Assembly: GCF_005406125.1 (NCBI RefSeq)
Contig: NZ_BIXZ01000001.1
Span: 372,001-436,000 of the forward strand
DNA length: 64,000 nucleotides
Direction of reading: 5' to 3'
Origin: Haloarcula mannanilytica
GTDB taxonomy: Archaea; Halobacteriota; Halobacteria; Halobacteriales; Haloarculaceae
Under the pieces are notes generated by a model that did not search any database, was not told the origin of the DNA, and was given only the letters and a program-made list of their open reading frames with translations. Within the stretch, counting starts at the first letter, position 1, and the number at the start of each line of letters is the position of its first letter. Below, piece by piece: positions 16,839 to 25,988 of this stretch. The position numbers and the translations under genes were made by a program.

Positions 16839-18191
16839 ATGGATTCAACGGCTACTTCGGACCATGACGCTGGTGGCATCGGCAGACGACAACTGCTCTC
16901 CGCGGTCGGCGGCTCGGCCGTCGCCGCGGCGCTTGCCGGCTGTTCGACCCTGCTGAGTGACGGCGAGTCAGCGGACCAGGGCGGACAGTCCGGCGACGGA
17001 ATCTCGGACGAACCGATACAGGCCGGGCTATTGACGTTTACTCGGGGCGCGCCGGGTGTCCTCGGTATCCAGGCCCAGCGCGGGGCCGAACTTGCCGTCC
17101 AGCGCATCAACGAACAGGGCGGTATCGGCGGGCAGCGCGAAATCGAACTGGACGTGGTCAACGAGGGGTCGAACGCGCTGGACAGCTACAACCAGTTCAT
17201 CGAGGAGGGAAAAGAAGTCACGTTCGGCCCGATCTCCAGTGGCACACACAGCCAGATTGCGCCCGAAGTCGAGAAAAACGAGGTCATCAACGTCGGCACC
17301 GACGGGACGGTGACGACGCTCTACGAGGAGACTGTCCCAGACCCGACCTACTCCTTCCGCTTCCAGAACTACGACATCATGGAGGTGGTGACGATGGCCC
17401 GGGAGGCCGTCGAGCGCATCGGGGCCGACAACATCTCGACCGTCGCCGGCGTCAACCCCGGCTACTCCTTCGGCGAGGACGAGATGCAGGTGTTCACGCA
17501 GGCGATTCAGCAGCTCACGGACGCCGAAATCGTCTACGAGGGGTTCCCGGAACTGGGCGCAAGCGACATGTCCAACCACATCACCTCGATCAACAACGAG
17601 GAGCCGGACGTGACCTTCTCCAGCCTGTGGGGCGGCGACGTGACGACGTTCGTCCGCCAGGCGAATGCGAACAACATGTTCGAGAACACGACGGTGTTCG
17701 GGACGACCCTCTACAGCGCGGCCGGCGACGTTCCCGGTGATGCCTTGGCCGGCACGGACATCTACTCGGGGTCCCGAAACTACTACTGGGGCTTGCCGGC
17801 GCTGGGCAACTGGCAGCCCGGCCGGGAGCTGTTCGACGCCGCGACACAGCAGGAGGGTGTGACAGTCCCGACAGCCCACTATATGAGCGGCTACGGTGCG
17901 GTCACCGCCTGGGCGACGGCCGTCGAGAAGGCCATCGACCTGCTGGGTACCTACCCCAGTCAAGAGCAGATTGCCCAAGTGCTGGAGGGGCACGGCTTCT
18001 TCACGCCGGCCGGCTACCACAACATGGCCGAGGACCACCAAGGCGCGTCGAACTCCTTTGCCGGCCAGATGGTGTACGACGACGACCTCGGCGCGGCCAG
18101 GCTCGACGACGTGAACACCTACGCGGCGACCGAGACCGCGCCGCCGCCGGGCGTCACCGGAAGCGACTGGCTGGAGAGCTGGAGCGCCTGA
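16839..18191 (+). CDS. Liv-type ABC transporter substrate-binding lipoprotein (module 1)
   Basis: Extracellular binding protein of 450 residues. The N-terminus has a twin-arginine motif (GRRQLLSAV, Arg 16-17) and a lipobox LAGC with Cys35, so it is exported folded and anchored by lipid, as is usual in haloarchaea. The mature part (IQAGLLTFTRGAPGVLGIQAQRG, AVQRINEQGGIGGQ) is a type I periplasmic-binding fold of the LivJ/LivK group. It heads a five-gene operon with permeases and ATPases. The neighbours are a CoA ligase and a hydroxyacid dehydrogenase, which suggests an organic acid rather than an amino acid as ligand; that is an inference. Confidence 0.9.
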   Translation: MDSTATSDHDAGGIGRRQLLSAVGGSAVAAALAGCSTLLSDGESADQGGQSGDGISDEPIQAGLLTFTRGAPGVLGIQAQRGAELAVQRINEQGGIGGQREIELDVVNEGSNALDSYNQFIEEGKEVTFGPISSGTHSQIAPEVEKNEVINVGTDGTVTTLYEETVPDPTYSFRFQNYDIMEVVTMAREAVERIGADNISTVAGVNPGYSFGEDEMQVFTQAIQQLTDAEIVYEGFPELGASDMSNHITSINNEEPDVTFSSLWGGDVTTFVRQANANNMFENTTVFGTTLYSAAGDVPGDALAGTDIYSGSRNYYWGLPALGNWQPGRELFDAATQQEGVTVPTAHYMSGYGAVTAWATAVEKAIDLLGTYPSQEQIAQVLEGHGFFTPAGYHNMAEDHQGASNSFAGQMVYDDDLGAARLDDVNTYAATETAPPPGVTGSDWLESWSA

Positions 18192-18200
18192 GACCGAGCC

Positions 18201-19145
18201 ATGGCCGTAACACCCACAGCCGCGCTCGTCCAGACGCTCAACGGCATCCAGTTCGGGTTCATCCTGTTCATGATCGCCTCGGGACTGACCGTCATCCTCG
18301 GCATCCTGGACGTGCTGAACCTCGCCCACGGGGAGCTGTTCTCCATCGGTGCCTACACCGCTATCGGCGTGTTCGGCTTCATTATCGGTGTCGTCGGCCC
18401 GCCGGGGGGCGGCATCGTCGGGACCGCCGTGTTCCTCTTCGCTGTCATCGCGGCCGTCCTCATCACGGCAGCCATCCTCCTTCCGGTCGGCACCGTTCTG
18501 GAGGCGGTGTTTCTCCGCCAGATATACGACCGCGACCAGGTGTACCAGCTCGTCCTGACGTTTGCCCTCCTGCTCATCCTGCTCGACGTGAAGAAGTTCA
18601 TCTGGGGGGATAGCTCGCTCCGGACCGACGCCGTCTACAGCGCCATCAACACCATCCCGACCAGCGAACTCGTCGGCCTGAACTACCCGACGTACAACGT
18701 GTTCGTCATCCTCGTCGGGATGGCCTCCGTCGTCGGTCTGTTCTGGTTCTTCGAACGGACCAAGACCGGCCGCATCATCCGAGCGACGGCTATCGACCGC
18801 GAGATGGCGACCGCCATCGGCGTCAGCACTGACCGCGTGTTCACGCTCGTGTTCGCGCTCGGGGCCTTCCTCGCCGGCTTCGCGGGCGCGATGGCCGTCC
18901 CACCCACTGCGGCGACCTTAGAGATGGGGACCAACCCGCTGGTGCTTTCCTTCGTTGTCATCGTCATCGGCGGCCTCGGTAGCCTCCGGGGTGCGTTCGT
19001 CGGGGCGCTTCTTGTCGGCGTCATCCGGAGCTGGATGATTACGCTGTACCCACCCGGTGAGATAGCGGCCCCGTTCGCCATCATGGCGCTCATCCTGCTG
19101 GTCAAGCCCGAGGGGCTGTTCGGGACGTGGGGTGAGACGGCGTGA
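18201..19145 (+). CDS. Liv-type ABC transporter permease (LivH-like, module 1)
   Basis: Inner permease of 314 residues with about eight hydrophobic segments. LivH hallmarks are visible: LDVLNLAHGELFSIGAY near the N-terminus, RATAIDREMATAIGVSTDRVF in the cytoplasmic loop that meets the ATPases, and VIVIGGLGSLRGAFVGALLVGV near the end. It starts 9 bp after the binding-protein stop and its own stop overlaps the next start. It forms the membrane channel with the LivM-like partner. Confidence 0.9.
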   Translation: MAVTPTAALVQTLNGIQFGFILFMIASGLTVILGILDVLNLAHGELFSIGAYTAIGVFGFIIGVVGPPGGGIVGTAVFLFAVIAAVLITAAILLPVGTVLEAVFLRQIYDRDQVYQLVLTFALLLILLDVKKFIWGDSSLRTDAVYSAINTIPTSELVGLNYPTYNVFVILVGMASVVGLFWFFERTKTGRIIRATAIDREMATAIGVSTDRVFTLVFALGAFLAGFAGAMAVPPTAATLEMGTNPLVLSFVVIVIGGLGSLRGAFVGALLVGVIRSWMITLYPPGEIAAPFAIMALILLVKPEGLFGTWGETA

Positions 19146-20293
19146 TGCCGAGGCGGACCGACCGCGACGGGACGCCGGCGTATCGGTTCCTCGGCGTAGA
19201 GGTGACCCGCCGGGAGGCCGTTTTCCTACTGGTCGGCGTCGTCGTCCTGTTCATCGTGCCGGACCTCACGACCGTCTCCGACAGCCTGCAACTGAGCGTC
19301 ATCCACCAGGGCCTCCTATTCGGTTTCGCGGCGGTCGGACTCAATCTATTGCTCCGGCACACGAAGCTCACCTCCTTTGGTCACGCGGCGTTCTTCGGCA
19401 CTGGCGCATACGCGACCGCAGTTCTGGCTCGCTATGCCGGCGTCCAGAGCGTCGGCCTGCTGTTGCTCGGCGCTATCGCAGCCGCGACGGTGATGGCCGC
19501 TATCATCGGCGTGCTGTCGCTGCGACACACGGGGCTGTACTTCGCCCTCTTGACGCTGGCCTTTGGCCAACTGCTGTACGCCATTGCGCTCGGACAAAGT
19601 GCACTCGGCGGGAGCGACGGGCTCCCCATCCGACCGGGACCGGCCAATCAGCCGCTCCTGTTCGGGACCGCGTTCAGTCCGGACGTGTACCAGGTGCTGA
19701 CGTACTACCTGACGGTCGTCGTCATCCTCATCGGCCTGTTCGTGATGTACCGCATCACGCAGTCGCCGTTCCGCAACGCCTTAGACGCCATCGGACAGGA
19801 GCGGACCCGGGCGCGGTTCATCGGTCTGCCGGTCCGCCGGTACGTCTGGGTCGCGTTCGTCATCTCAGGTATCTACGGTGGCGTCGCGGGCGGACTGTTC
19901 GCCGTCGTGCGCCAGTACATCCGCCCGGAGGAGACGCTGTTTTTCCTCCGGTCGGGCGACATCCTGTTCATGGCGATTCTGGGCGGGTTCCGGACGCTCG
20001 TTGGGCCGCTGCTCGGTGGTGTCGTCCTCGTCTTCCTGCAGGACGTGGGCCAAGATGTCACCCAGTACTACGACTTCCTCACCGGTGTGATACTCCTGAT
20101 ACTGGTGTATGGATTCCCGCGGGGCATCGTCGGTTCGCTGCAGTCCGGCGGCATCGTCAACACCCGCCTCGGGGAGCTACGCCGGGAGCCGTCCGTCCTG
20201 TCGACGTGGGGCCAAACAGCCGTCGAGACGACGGAGCGCAAGCTCGCCGAGTCGATGACCAGCCTGCGGATAATCCTCTTTGGAGCTGACTGA
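19145..20293 (+). CDS. Liv-type ABC transporter permease (LivM-like, module 1)
   Basis: Second permease, 382 residues. LivM signatures are GLNLLLRHTKLTSFGHAAFFGTGAYA, GVLSLRHTGLYFALLTLAFGQLLYA, and FRNALDAIGQERTRARFIGL in the EAA-type loop. ATG 19145 overlaps the preceding stop as TGATG; a GTG three bases earlier is an alternative. After the last membrane helix there is a cytoplasmic tail of about 45 residues (GELRREPSVLSTWGQ to the end). It pairs with the LivH-like subunit. Confidence 0.9.
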   Translation: MPRRTDRDGTPAYRFLGVEVTRREAVFLLVGVVVLFIVPDLTTVSDSLQLSVIHQGLLFGFAAVGLNLLLRHTKLTSFGHAAFFGTGAYATAVLARYAGVQSVGLLLLGAIAAATVMAAIIGVLSLRHTGLYFALLTLAFGQLLYAIALGQSALGGSDGLPIRPGPANQPLLFGTAFSPDVYQVLTYYLTVVVILIGLFVMYRITQSPFRNALDAIGQERTRARFIGLPVRRYVWVAFVISGIYGGVAGGLFAVVRQYIRPEETLFFLRSGDILFMAILGGFRTLVGPLLGGVVLVFLQDVGQDVTQYYDFLTGVILLILVYGFPRGIVGSLQSGGIVNTRLGELRREPSVLSTWGQTAVETTERKLAESMTSLRIILFGAD

Positions 20294-20294
20294 G

Positions 20295-21050
20295 ATGCTC
20301 GAAGCACGCAACCTACGCAAGTCCTTCGGTGAACTGGTCGCGACTGACGACATCACACTTGAGTTCGGCAAAGACGAGGGCGAACTCGTCTTCATCGTCG
20401 GCCCGAACGGGGCCGGCAAGACGACGTTCATAAACCTGCTGACCGGTTTCCTCTCGCCAGACGAGGGCGAAATCGTCCTCGACGGCGAGGACATCACCGG
20501 CATGTCGGCCGACAGCCGCGTCGACGCCGGTATTGCCCGGAGCTTCCAGGTCGTCAAGGTGTTCGAGGAGATGACCGTCCGGGAGAACCTCCGGACGGTG
20601 GTCCTCACTGAGCAGGGCAAGACCTGGAGCCTGTTCTCGATGGCCGACGGCCACGAGGACGTGGAAACGAAAGTGGAGGAACTGCTGGCGAGGTTCCGGC
20701 TGGAAGACGCCGCCGACACCATCGCCGAGGAACTCCCCCACGGCGACCGGAAACTGCTCGACGTGGCGATGTCCTTCGGCCTCGATCCCGAGTACCTCCT
20801 GCTTGACGAACCCACATCCGGCGTCTCGACCCGCGAGAAAGAGTACGTCATCGAGACGATTGTCGAGGTCGGTCGGGCCGAGGGCGTCACGACGGTCACC
20901 ATCGAACACGACATGGACATCGTTACCGAGTACGCCGACCGCGTCGTGGCGCTGCACCAGGGAGCCGTTCACGGGGTCGGTCCGCCGACGATGCTCGAAA
21001 CCGACGACGAACTCCGGCGGCTCCTCCTGGGGGTGGGAGACGATGAGTAG
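20295..21050 (+). CDS. Liv-type ABC transporter ATP-binding protein (LivG-like, module 1)
   Basis: ABC ATPase of 251 residues. Walker A is GPNGAGKTTF and Walker B is YLLLDEPTSG, followed by IEHDMDIV with the switch histidine. The signature loop reads LPHGDRKLLDVAMS, where most ABC proteins have LSGGQ; LivG subunits often carry such a variant. RSFQVVKVFEEMTVREN is the LivG-type Q-loop. The start at 20295 lies one base after the preceding stop. Confidence 0.9.
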   Translation: MLEARNLRKSFGELVATDDITLEFGKDEGELVFIVGPNGAGKTTFINLLTGFLSPDEGEIVLDGEDITGMSADSRVDAGIARSFQVVKVFEEMTVRENLRTVVLTEQGKTWSLFSMADGHEDVETKVEELLARFRLEDAADTIAEELPHGDRKLLDVAMSFGLDPEYLLLDEPTSGVSTREKEYVIETIVEVGRAEGVTTVTIEHDMDIVTEYADRVVALHQGAVHGVGPPTMLETDDELRRLLLGVGDDE

Positions 21051-21780
21051 CGAACCCCTGCTGTCGGTTCGCGGCCTCAGCGCCGCCGTCGAGGGGTTCC
21101 AGGTGACCGAGGACATCGACCTCGACGTGACCGCCGGGGAGGCGGTCGGGCTGGTCGGACGCAATGGCGCGGGCAAGACGACCACCTTCCGCGGCATCAT
21201 GGGCCTGACGCCGGTCTGGAGCGGGTCGGTCAAATTTCGCGGCGAGGAACTGACCGACATCCGCTCGGAGCTGATTCCCAAGCGGGGCATCGGCTACCAG
21301 CCCGAAGACCGGAAGCTGTTCACCGGGATGACCGTCGACGAGAACTTCCGGCTCCCAATCTGGACCAGCGGAAAGGCCCGCGGTATCGACGACGAGGACG
21401 CGGTCATCGAGAGCGTCTACGACGTGCTGACCGAACTTGACGACCGCCGGGACGCGAAGGTCCAGAACCTCAGCGGCGGCCAAGCGAAGATGGTCGCCAT
21501 CGGCCGGGCGCTCGCGCTCCAGCCCGACCTGCTCATCCTCGATGAACCGCTGGAGGGGCTGGCCCCCGTCGTCGTCGAGAGCCTCAAACGCTACATCCGG
21601 GCCATCAACGACCGCGACATCGCAGTGCTCATCGCCGAGTCCAACGTCACGCACGTCCCAGAGGTCGTCGACCGCCTCTACGTCATCGAGCGCGGCGATA
21701 TCGTCGCCAGCGGCGACCCGGAGGAACTGGCAGCCGACGAAGACATCCAGAAGCTGATGCAAGGCAGCGGGACGGAGTAA
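21043..21780 (+). CDS. Liv-type ABC transporter ATP-binding protein (LivF-like, module 1)
   Basis: ABC ATPase of 245 residues, partner of LivG. Walker A GRNGAGKTTT, Q-loop GIGYQPEDRKLFTGMTVDEN, signature LSGGQAKMVAIGRALA and Walker B LLILDEPLEGLAP are complete. It starts inside the end of livG with an 8-bp overlap, indicating translational coupling. The convergent regulator gene ends 25 bp beyond its stop. Confidence 0.9.
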   Translation: MSSEPLLSVRGLSAAVEGFQVTEDIDLDVTAGEAVGLVGRNGAGKTTTFRGIMGLTPVWSGSVKFRGEELTDIRSELIPKRGIGYQPEDRKLFTGMTVDENFRLPIWTSGKARGIDDEDAVIESVYDVLTELDDRRDAKVQNLSGGQAKMVAIGRALALQPDLLILDEPLEGLAPVVVESLKRYIRAINDRDIAVLIAESNVTHVPEVVDRLYVIERGDIVASGDPEELAADEDIQKLMQGSGTE

Positions 21781-21805
21781 AGACAACGCAGCGCCAGATC
21801 GAGTC

Positions 21806-22510
21806 TCACTCGGTCACATCGTTCATCGCCGTCGTAACGCGGTCGAGAATTTTGCGCTGGCTGCGCCGGAGGTTCTTCGAGATTGCCATCTTCGACACGT
21901 CGAACTCCTCGGCGAGCGACGACAGAGTCTCGTCCCGGGGCGTGTCGAAGTAGCCGCCTTCGACGGCTTTCTCCAGCGTGTCCCGCTCCACCTCTGAGAG
22001 TTCTCGGCACCCGTCGACCAGCCGCTTCGCCGAGTCGATGTTCTGCAGCAGGTCGTAGTAATCCTCCAAGTCGACCGATTCTCGGGACCGGATGGTGTAG
22101 TCGTTGTCCCGTTCCAGTTCCGACAGCGTTCCATCGGCGACCCGCTCGGTGTCGAAGCCGACGTGCCAGATTTCCGAACCGTCACGGATGCGGAACGGTC
22201 CGGTGATGTAGCCGCTGTGGTCGCGGATGACGTTCATCGCGTTCGTCTCGTCGATGCGCGAGCGGATGAGCGCCAAGTCGCCCTTCCGACGGAGGAGCTG
22301 ATAGGACTCCATGTGGTCGTGGGCTTCGAGCGCGTTCAGCCCGCGGTCCAGTTCTTCTCGGTCCGCACCGTTGACCATGATTCGCGTCTCAAGCTCCCGC
22401 TCGACGGGGTGGAAATCCCACTGCTTGGCCAGAAACGACACCTCGTAGTCCCGTGTCGTGTCGATGTACGGACAGTCGTACTGGACCATATCCATCTCGA
22501 GCGAGATCAT
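21806..22510 (-). CDS. Bat-type helix-turn-helix transcriptional regulator (paralogue A)
   Basis: Regulator of 234 residues. The C-terminal 60 residues hold the haloarchaeal Bat-type HTH (LSEVERDTLEKAVEGGYFDT, then LSSLAEEFDVSKMAISKNLRR). The N-terminal domain (MDMVQYDCPYIDTTRDYEVSFLAKQWDF) is not a PAS or GAF domain I can name and may sense a ligand. A full-length paralogue of identical length lies at 56620-57324, and both share the QYDCP-IDTT and GGYITGPF/SGYITGPF blocks. It is convergent with ABC operon 1 and is the best candidate for binding the nearby dyads. Confidence 0.87.
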   Translation of the reverse strand: MISLEMDMVQYDCPYIDTTRDYEVSFLAKQWDFHPVERELETRIMVNGADREELDRGLNALEAHDHMESYQLLRRKGDLALIRSRIDETNAMNVIRDHSGYITGPFRIRDGSEIWHVGFDTERVADGTLSELERDNDYTIRSRESVDLEDYYDLLQNIDSAKRLVDGCRELSEVERDTLEKAVEGGYFDTPRDETLSSLAEEFDVSKMAISKNLRRSQRKILDRVTTAMNDVTE

Positions 22511-22618
22511 GGGTAATCAATCATGTTGGACTGTCTTAGTGATTGCCTCTTCGCTACGTAACACCCGTCCCGAAGAGACCCCACAAACCCTTTTCACTGC
22601 GGCAGTTAATTTTCAGGC

Positions 22619-23203
22619 ATGTACGTCCGGGATGCGAAAAACCGAGAGGAGGTCTGGCTGCTGGACCGTATCGAGGAGATGGGGCTGGACGAGACAGCCT
22701 TCAGGTCCCGGGACTACGTCGTCGCTATCGACGAGGAGAGCCACGAGAAGGCCGGATTCGGCCGCATCCGTATCCACAAGGGCGACGAGGAGTCCGTCTG
22801 TGAACTCACGAGCATCGGTGTCCTGCCGGAGTGGCGCAATCAGGGCGTCGGCGCTCACGTCATCGAGCGACTGGTCGAGTACGCCGGCGACGAGGGGTTC
22901 GACACCGTCTACTCGCTGACGAACGCCGCGGAGTACCTCGCGCAGTTCGGGTTCGAGCCGATTGAGCCGGCGCAGTTGCCCGACTCGCTCCGGGACCGGC
23001 TGGCTACCAAACAGGAGAACATCCAGCCCGACGCGGTGCCGCTCCGGGTGGCCGTCGACCGCTTTCAGGTGCCCGGGCACCTCCGAAGTCGGTTCAAGCA
23101 GGCCAGTGCCGGCGAACCCGAGGACCCCGAGCCGGAAGAGGGGCCCGAGGACTTCGGGATCGACCCCGATGAAGCGACCTACAAGTACGATACGGGCGAC
23201 TAA
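22619..23203 (+). CDS. GNAT-family N-acetyltransferase
   Basis: Acetyltransferase of 194 residues. The core is in the first 120 residues: VVAIDEESHEKAGFGRIRIH, then CELTSIGVLPEWRNQGVGAHVIERLVEYA, which contains the acetyl-CoA pyrophosphate loop RNQGVG, and LTNAAEYLAQFGFEPI. The last 70 residues are acidic and halophile-specific (EPEDPEPEEGPEDFG). The acceptor is unknown. It overlaps the stop of the convergent FKBP gene by 4 bp. Confidence 0.85.
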   Translation: MYVRDAKNREEVWLLDRIEEMGLDETAFRSRDYVVAIDEESHEKAGFGRIRIHKGDEESVCELTSIGVLPEWRNQGVGAHVIERLVEYAGDEGFDTVYSLTNAAEYLAQFGFEPIEPAQLPDSLRDRLATKQENIQPDAVPLRVAVDRFQVPGHLRSRFKQASAGEPEDPEPEEGPEDFGIDPDEATYKYDTGD

Positions 23204-23679
23204 TCGCGACGAACGTCGACGACCTCGATGTCGAACACGAGCGTCTTGCCCGCCAACTCGTGGTTGAAATCAACCTCGACGGCGTCGTCCCGGACCGCGG
23301 TCACGTCCCCGTGGAGTCCGTTCTCGGCCTCGACGTGGAGTCCGACTGCAGGCTCCTTTCCGACCATCCCCTCGAACGTCTCGGGATCGTACTCGCGGAC
23401 GCGGTCGGCCTGGAATTCCCCGTAAGCCTTCTCCGGGGGGACCGTGGTTGTGGTCTCTTCACCCGCAGTCATGCCGACGAGTGCCTCGTCGAGCCCTTCG
23501 ATGATCTCGCCTGCACCGACGGTGAAGGAAAGCGGTGTGTACTCGCTCGCCTCCACGCCCTGTGCCTCGATGAGTCCGTGTTCGCTGGCCACGTCGGGGC
23601 GGGACGTATCGAAGACGGTCTCGTCCTCGAAGCGACCGACGTACTCGATGGTGACACTGTCACCCGGTTCGATTGGCAT
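23200..23679 (-). CDS. FKBP-type peptidyl-prolyl cis-trans isomerase (SlyD-like)
   Basis: Isomerase and chaperone of 159 residues with the SlyD architecture. The FKBP domain (IEPGDSVTIEYVGRFEDETVFDTS, then PLSFTVGAGEIIEGLDEALVGM) is interrupted by an insert-in-flap domain (PPEKAYGEFQADRVREYDPETF) and completed by VDFNHELAGKTLVFDIEV. ATG 23679 (MPIEPGDS) is the family start. It assists proline-limited folding in the cytoplasm. Confidence 0.92.
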   Translation of the reverse strand: MPIEPGDSVTIEYVGRFEDETVFDTSRPDVASEHGLIEAQGVEASEYTPLSFTVGAGEIIEGLDEALVGMTAGEETTTTVPPEKAYGEFQADRVREYDPETFEGMVGKEPAVGLHVEAENGLHGDVTAVRDDAVEVDFNHELAGKTLVFDIEVVDVRRD

Positions 23680-23778
23680 ACTTCCCCATAGCTGGTGACG
23701 ATATAAACCCACCTCGGAACGGCGCGCCACTGCGTCTACGAGGGACGGAATATTAAAAACCGTGAAGGATTTGGGAAC

Positions 23779-23785
23779 CCTTAAG
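23779..23785 (+). promoter_or_regulatory. TATA-like box of the mutase gene
   Basis: CCTTAAG about 27 bp upstream of the ATG at 23810, at leaderless distance. A second A/T stretch (AATATTAAAAA) lies about 30 bp further upstream. Confidence 0.4.
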
Positions 23786-23809
23786 CCTCCGCCGTCCGAG
23801 GGTCCGTCC

Positions 23810-25492
23810 ATGTTTGACCCCGACGAGCTGGCGCAGATACGGGAGTCGAAGGCTCAGTGGGAGGAAGACGATGTCCAGCCCACCGTCGACCGCTTTGGCG
23901 AGCGCAAGGAGACGTTCACCACGGACACCGAGGGACACGAGGTAGATCGACTGTACACGCCCGCAGATGTCGCTGATCTGGACTACGAGGAAGACCTGGG
24001 CTTTCCCGGTCAGGAACCGTACACCCGCGGGGTGTACCCGACCGGCTATCGGGGTCGCCTCTGGACGATGCGCCAGTACGCCGGAATGGGGACCGCGACG
24101 GAGACAAACGAGCGCTTCAATTACCTGCTCGACCAGGGCCAGACCGGGCTCTCGATGGCGTTTGACCTCCCGACGCAGATGGGCTACGACTCCGACCACG
24201 CGATGGCCGCCGGTGAAGTTGGGAAGACCGGCGTCGCCATCGACTCGCTAGACGACATGGAGACCGTCTTCGACGGCATCCCGCTAGACGAGGTGTCGAC
24301 GAGCATGACCATCAACGCCCCCGCGTCGGTGCTGCTAGCGATGTACATCGCCGTCGGCGACAAGCAGGGCGTCGACCGCGAGGAACTCCGCGGGACCATC
24401 CAGAACGACGTACTGAAGGAGTACATCGCCCGGAACACGTTCATCTACCCGCCGGAGCCGTCGATGCGGCTCATCACCGACATCTTCGAGTTCTGCGCCG
24501 CCGAAACACCGAGTTTCAACACTATTTCCATCTCGGGCTATCACATCCGCGAGGCCGGCTCGACGGCCGCCCAGGAAATCGCCTTCACGCTCGGCGACGG
24601 CATCGAGTACGTCGAGGCTGCCATCGAAGCCGGTCTTGATGTCGACGAGTTCGCCCCGCAGCTATCCTTCTTTTTCGCCTCCTACAACAACATCTTCGAG
24701 GAGGTGGCGAAGTTCCGTGCGGCTCGCCGCCTCTGGGCGAAGATCATGGACGAGCGCTTCGACGCCAACAACCCCAAGTCCAAACAGTTGAAGTTCCACA
24801 CGCAGACCGCCGGGTCGACGCTGACCGCCCAGCAGATCGAGAACAACGTCGTTCGCGTATCTTATCAGGCGCTCGCTGCGGTCCTGGGTGGGACCCAGAG
24901 CCTCCACACGAACGGCAAGGACGAGGCCATCGGCCTGCCGACCGAGCAGTCCGTCCGGACCGCACTGCGGACCCAGCAGATACTCGCCCACGAGTCGGGG
25001 GCCGCAGACACAATTGACCCGCTGGCCGGCAGCTACTACGTCGAGTCGCTGACCGACGAACTCGAAGCCGAGGCCCGCGAACTCATCGAGGAGGTCGACG
25101 AACGCGGCGGGATGCGCCGCTCCATCGAGGAGCAGTGGGTCCAGCGCCAGATTCAGGACGTGGCCTTCGAGCGCCAGCGCGAACAGGAAGACGGCGAGCG
25201 CATCATTGTCGGCGTCAACGAGTACCAGGTCGAAGAGGAGGGCGAGCAGGACATCGAGGAAGTCGACGAAGCAGTCGAGCAGGCACAGAAAGACAATGTC
25301 GCGACAGTCCGAGAGGAACGCGACGACGAGGAAGTCGAGGCGAGACTCGACGCGCTTCGGGGGGCTGCTGAGGGCGACGAGAACATCATGCCCTATATCA
25401 TCGACGCCGTGAAGGTGTACGCCACGACCGGCGAGGTGTGTGACGTGCTCCGGGACGTGTTCGGGGAGTACCAGCCCGGATCGTCGATGTGA
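23810..25492 (+). CDS. Methylmalonyl-CoA mutase large (catalytic) subunit
   Basis: Catalytic subunit of 560 residues that interconverts methylmalonyl-CoA and succinyl-CoA using adenosylcobalamin. Typical motifs are [60 protein letters not shown] and the CoA-binding [14 protein letters not shown] region. The B12-binding domain with DxHxxG is absent, so a separate small subunit encoded elsewhere must supply it, as in other archaea. The epimerase follows 83 bp later. Together they serve propionyl-CoA and branched-chain acid breakdown and, in some Haloarcula, the methylaspartate cycle. Confidence 0.95.
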   Translation: MFDPDELAQIRESKAQWEEDDVQPTVDRFGERKETFTTDTEGHEVDRLYTPADVADLDYEEDLGFPGQEPYTRGVYPTGYRGRLWTMRQYAGMGTATETNERFNYLLDQGQTGLSMAFDLPTQMGYDSDHAMAAGEVGKTGVAIDSLDDMETVFDGIPLDEVSTSMTINAPASVLLAMYIAVGDKQGVDREELRGTIQNDVLKEYIARNTFIYPPEPSMRLITDIFEFCAAETPSFNTISISGYHIREAGSTAAQEIAFTLGDGIEYVEAAIEAGLDVDEFAPQLSFFFASYNNIFEEVAKFRAARRLWAKIMDERFDANNPKSKQLKFHTQTAGSTLTAQQIENNVVRVSYQALAAVLGGTQSLHTNGKDEAIGLPTEQSVRTALRTQQILAHESGAADTIDPLAGSYYVESLTDELEAEARELIEEVDERGGMRRSIEEQWVQRQIQDVAFERQREQEDGERIIVGVNEYQVEEEGEQDIEEVDEAVEQAQKDNVATVREERDDEEVEARLDALRGAAEGDENIMPYIIDAVKVYATTGEVCDVLRDVFGEYQPGSSM

Positions 25493-25545
25493 GGAGCGGT
25501 CCAAACGCTGTTGCTGACCGCTATTGGACCCGCCCGGCTCCCGGA

Positions 25546-25552
25546 ATTATAT
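25546..25552 (+). promoter_or_regulatory. TATA box of the epimerase gene
   Basis: ATTATAT centred 27 bp upstream of ATG 25576. The epimerase therefore probably has its own leaderless promoter in addition to read-through from the mutase gene. Confidence 0.5.
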
Positions 25553-25575
25553 GCCGGCCCGATGTACCATCTCCC

Positions 25576-25965
25576 ATGAAATTCGACCACGCCGGCATCG
25601 CCACCGACGACGCCGACCCGCTCGCGGAACTGTTCGCAGACGCCTTCGGGGCGCCGGTCGTTCACGAGGAGACGTTCGACAGCCTGCAGGTGACGTTTCT
25701 GGACATGGGTAACGGCTACTTCGAACTGTTAGAGCCGCTGCCCGACGCTGATGGGGCGATCCCCAGGTACCTCGACAGCAACGGGCCGGGTATTCATCAC
25801 GTCGCCCTGGAAACCGACGACATCGCGGCCGCGCTAGAAGCGGTCAGCGACTGCGGGATCGACTTGATAGACGAGGAACCGCGGCCGGGCGCGTGGGGCC
25901 ACGACGTGGCGTTTCTGCATCCGAAGACGACCGGCGGCGTACTCGTGGAGTTAGTCGAACACTGA
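25576..25965 (+). CDS. mce: Methylmalonyl-CoA epimerase
   Basis: VOC-fold (glyoxalase-like) metalloenzyme of 129 residues that converts the S and R forms of methylmalonyl-CoA. FDHAGIATDDADPLAELF begins the first beta-alpha-beta unit with its histidine ligand. NGYFELLEPL gives a glutamate ligand, GIHHVALETDDI begins the second unit, and LHPKTTGGVLVELVEH ends it. The length and the position next to the mutase fit. ATG 25576 is chosen because homology starts there. Confidence 0.92.
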   Translation: MKFDHAGIATDDADPLAELFADAFGAPVVHEETFDSLQVTFLDMGNGYFELLEPLPDADGAIPRYLDSNGPGIHHVALETDDIAAALEAVSDCGIDLIDEEPRPGAWGHDVAFLHPKTTGGVLVELVEH

Positions 25966-25988
25966 CCGACTGCTCGTTCCGGGCTGAC

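Noticed and set aside
17028-18329. Long minus-strand frame opposite the module 1 binding protein
   Set aside because: Shadow of a gene with clear Tat signal, lipobox and binding-protein fold. The antisense product is His/Arg/Val-rich without motifs.
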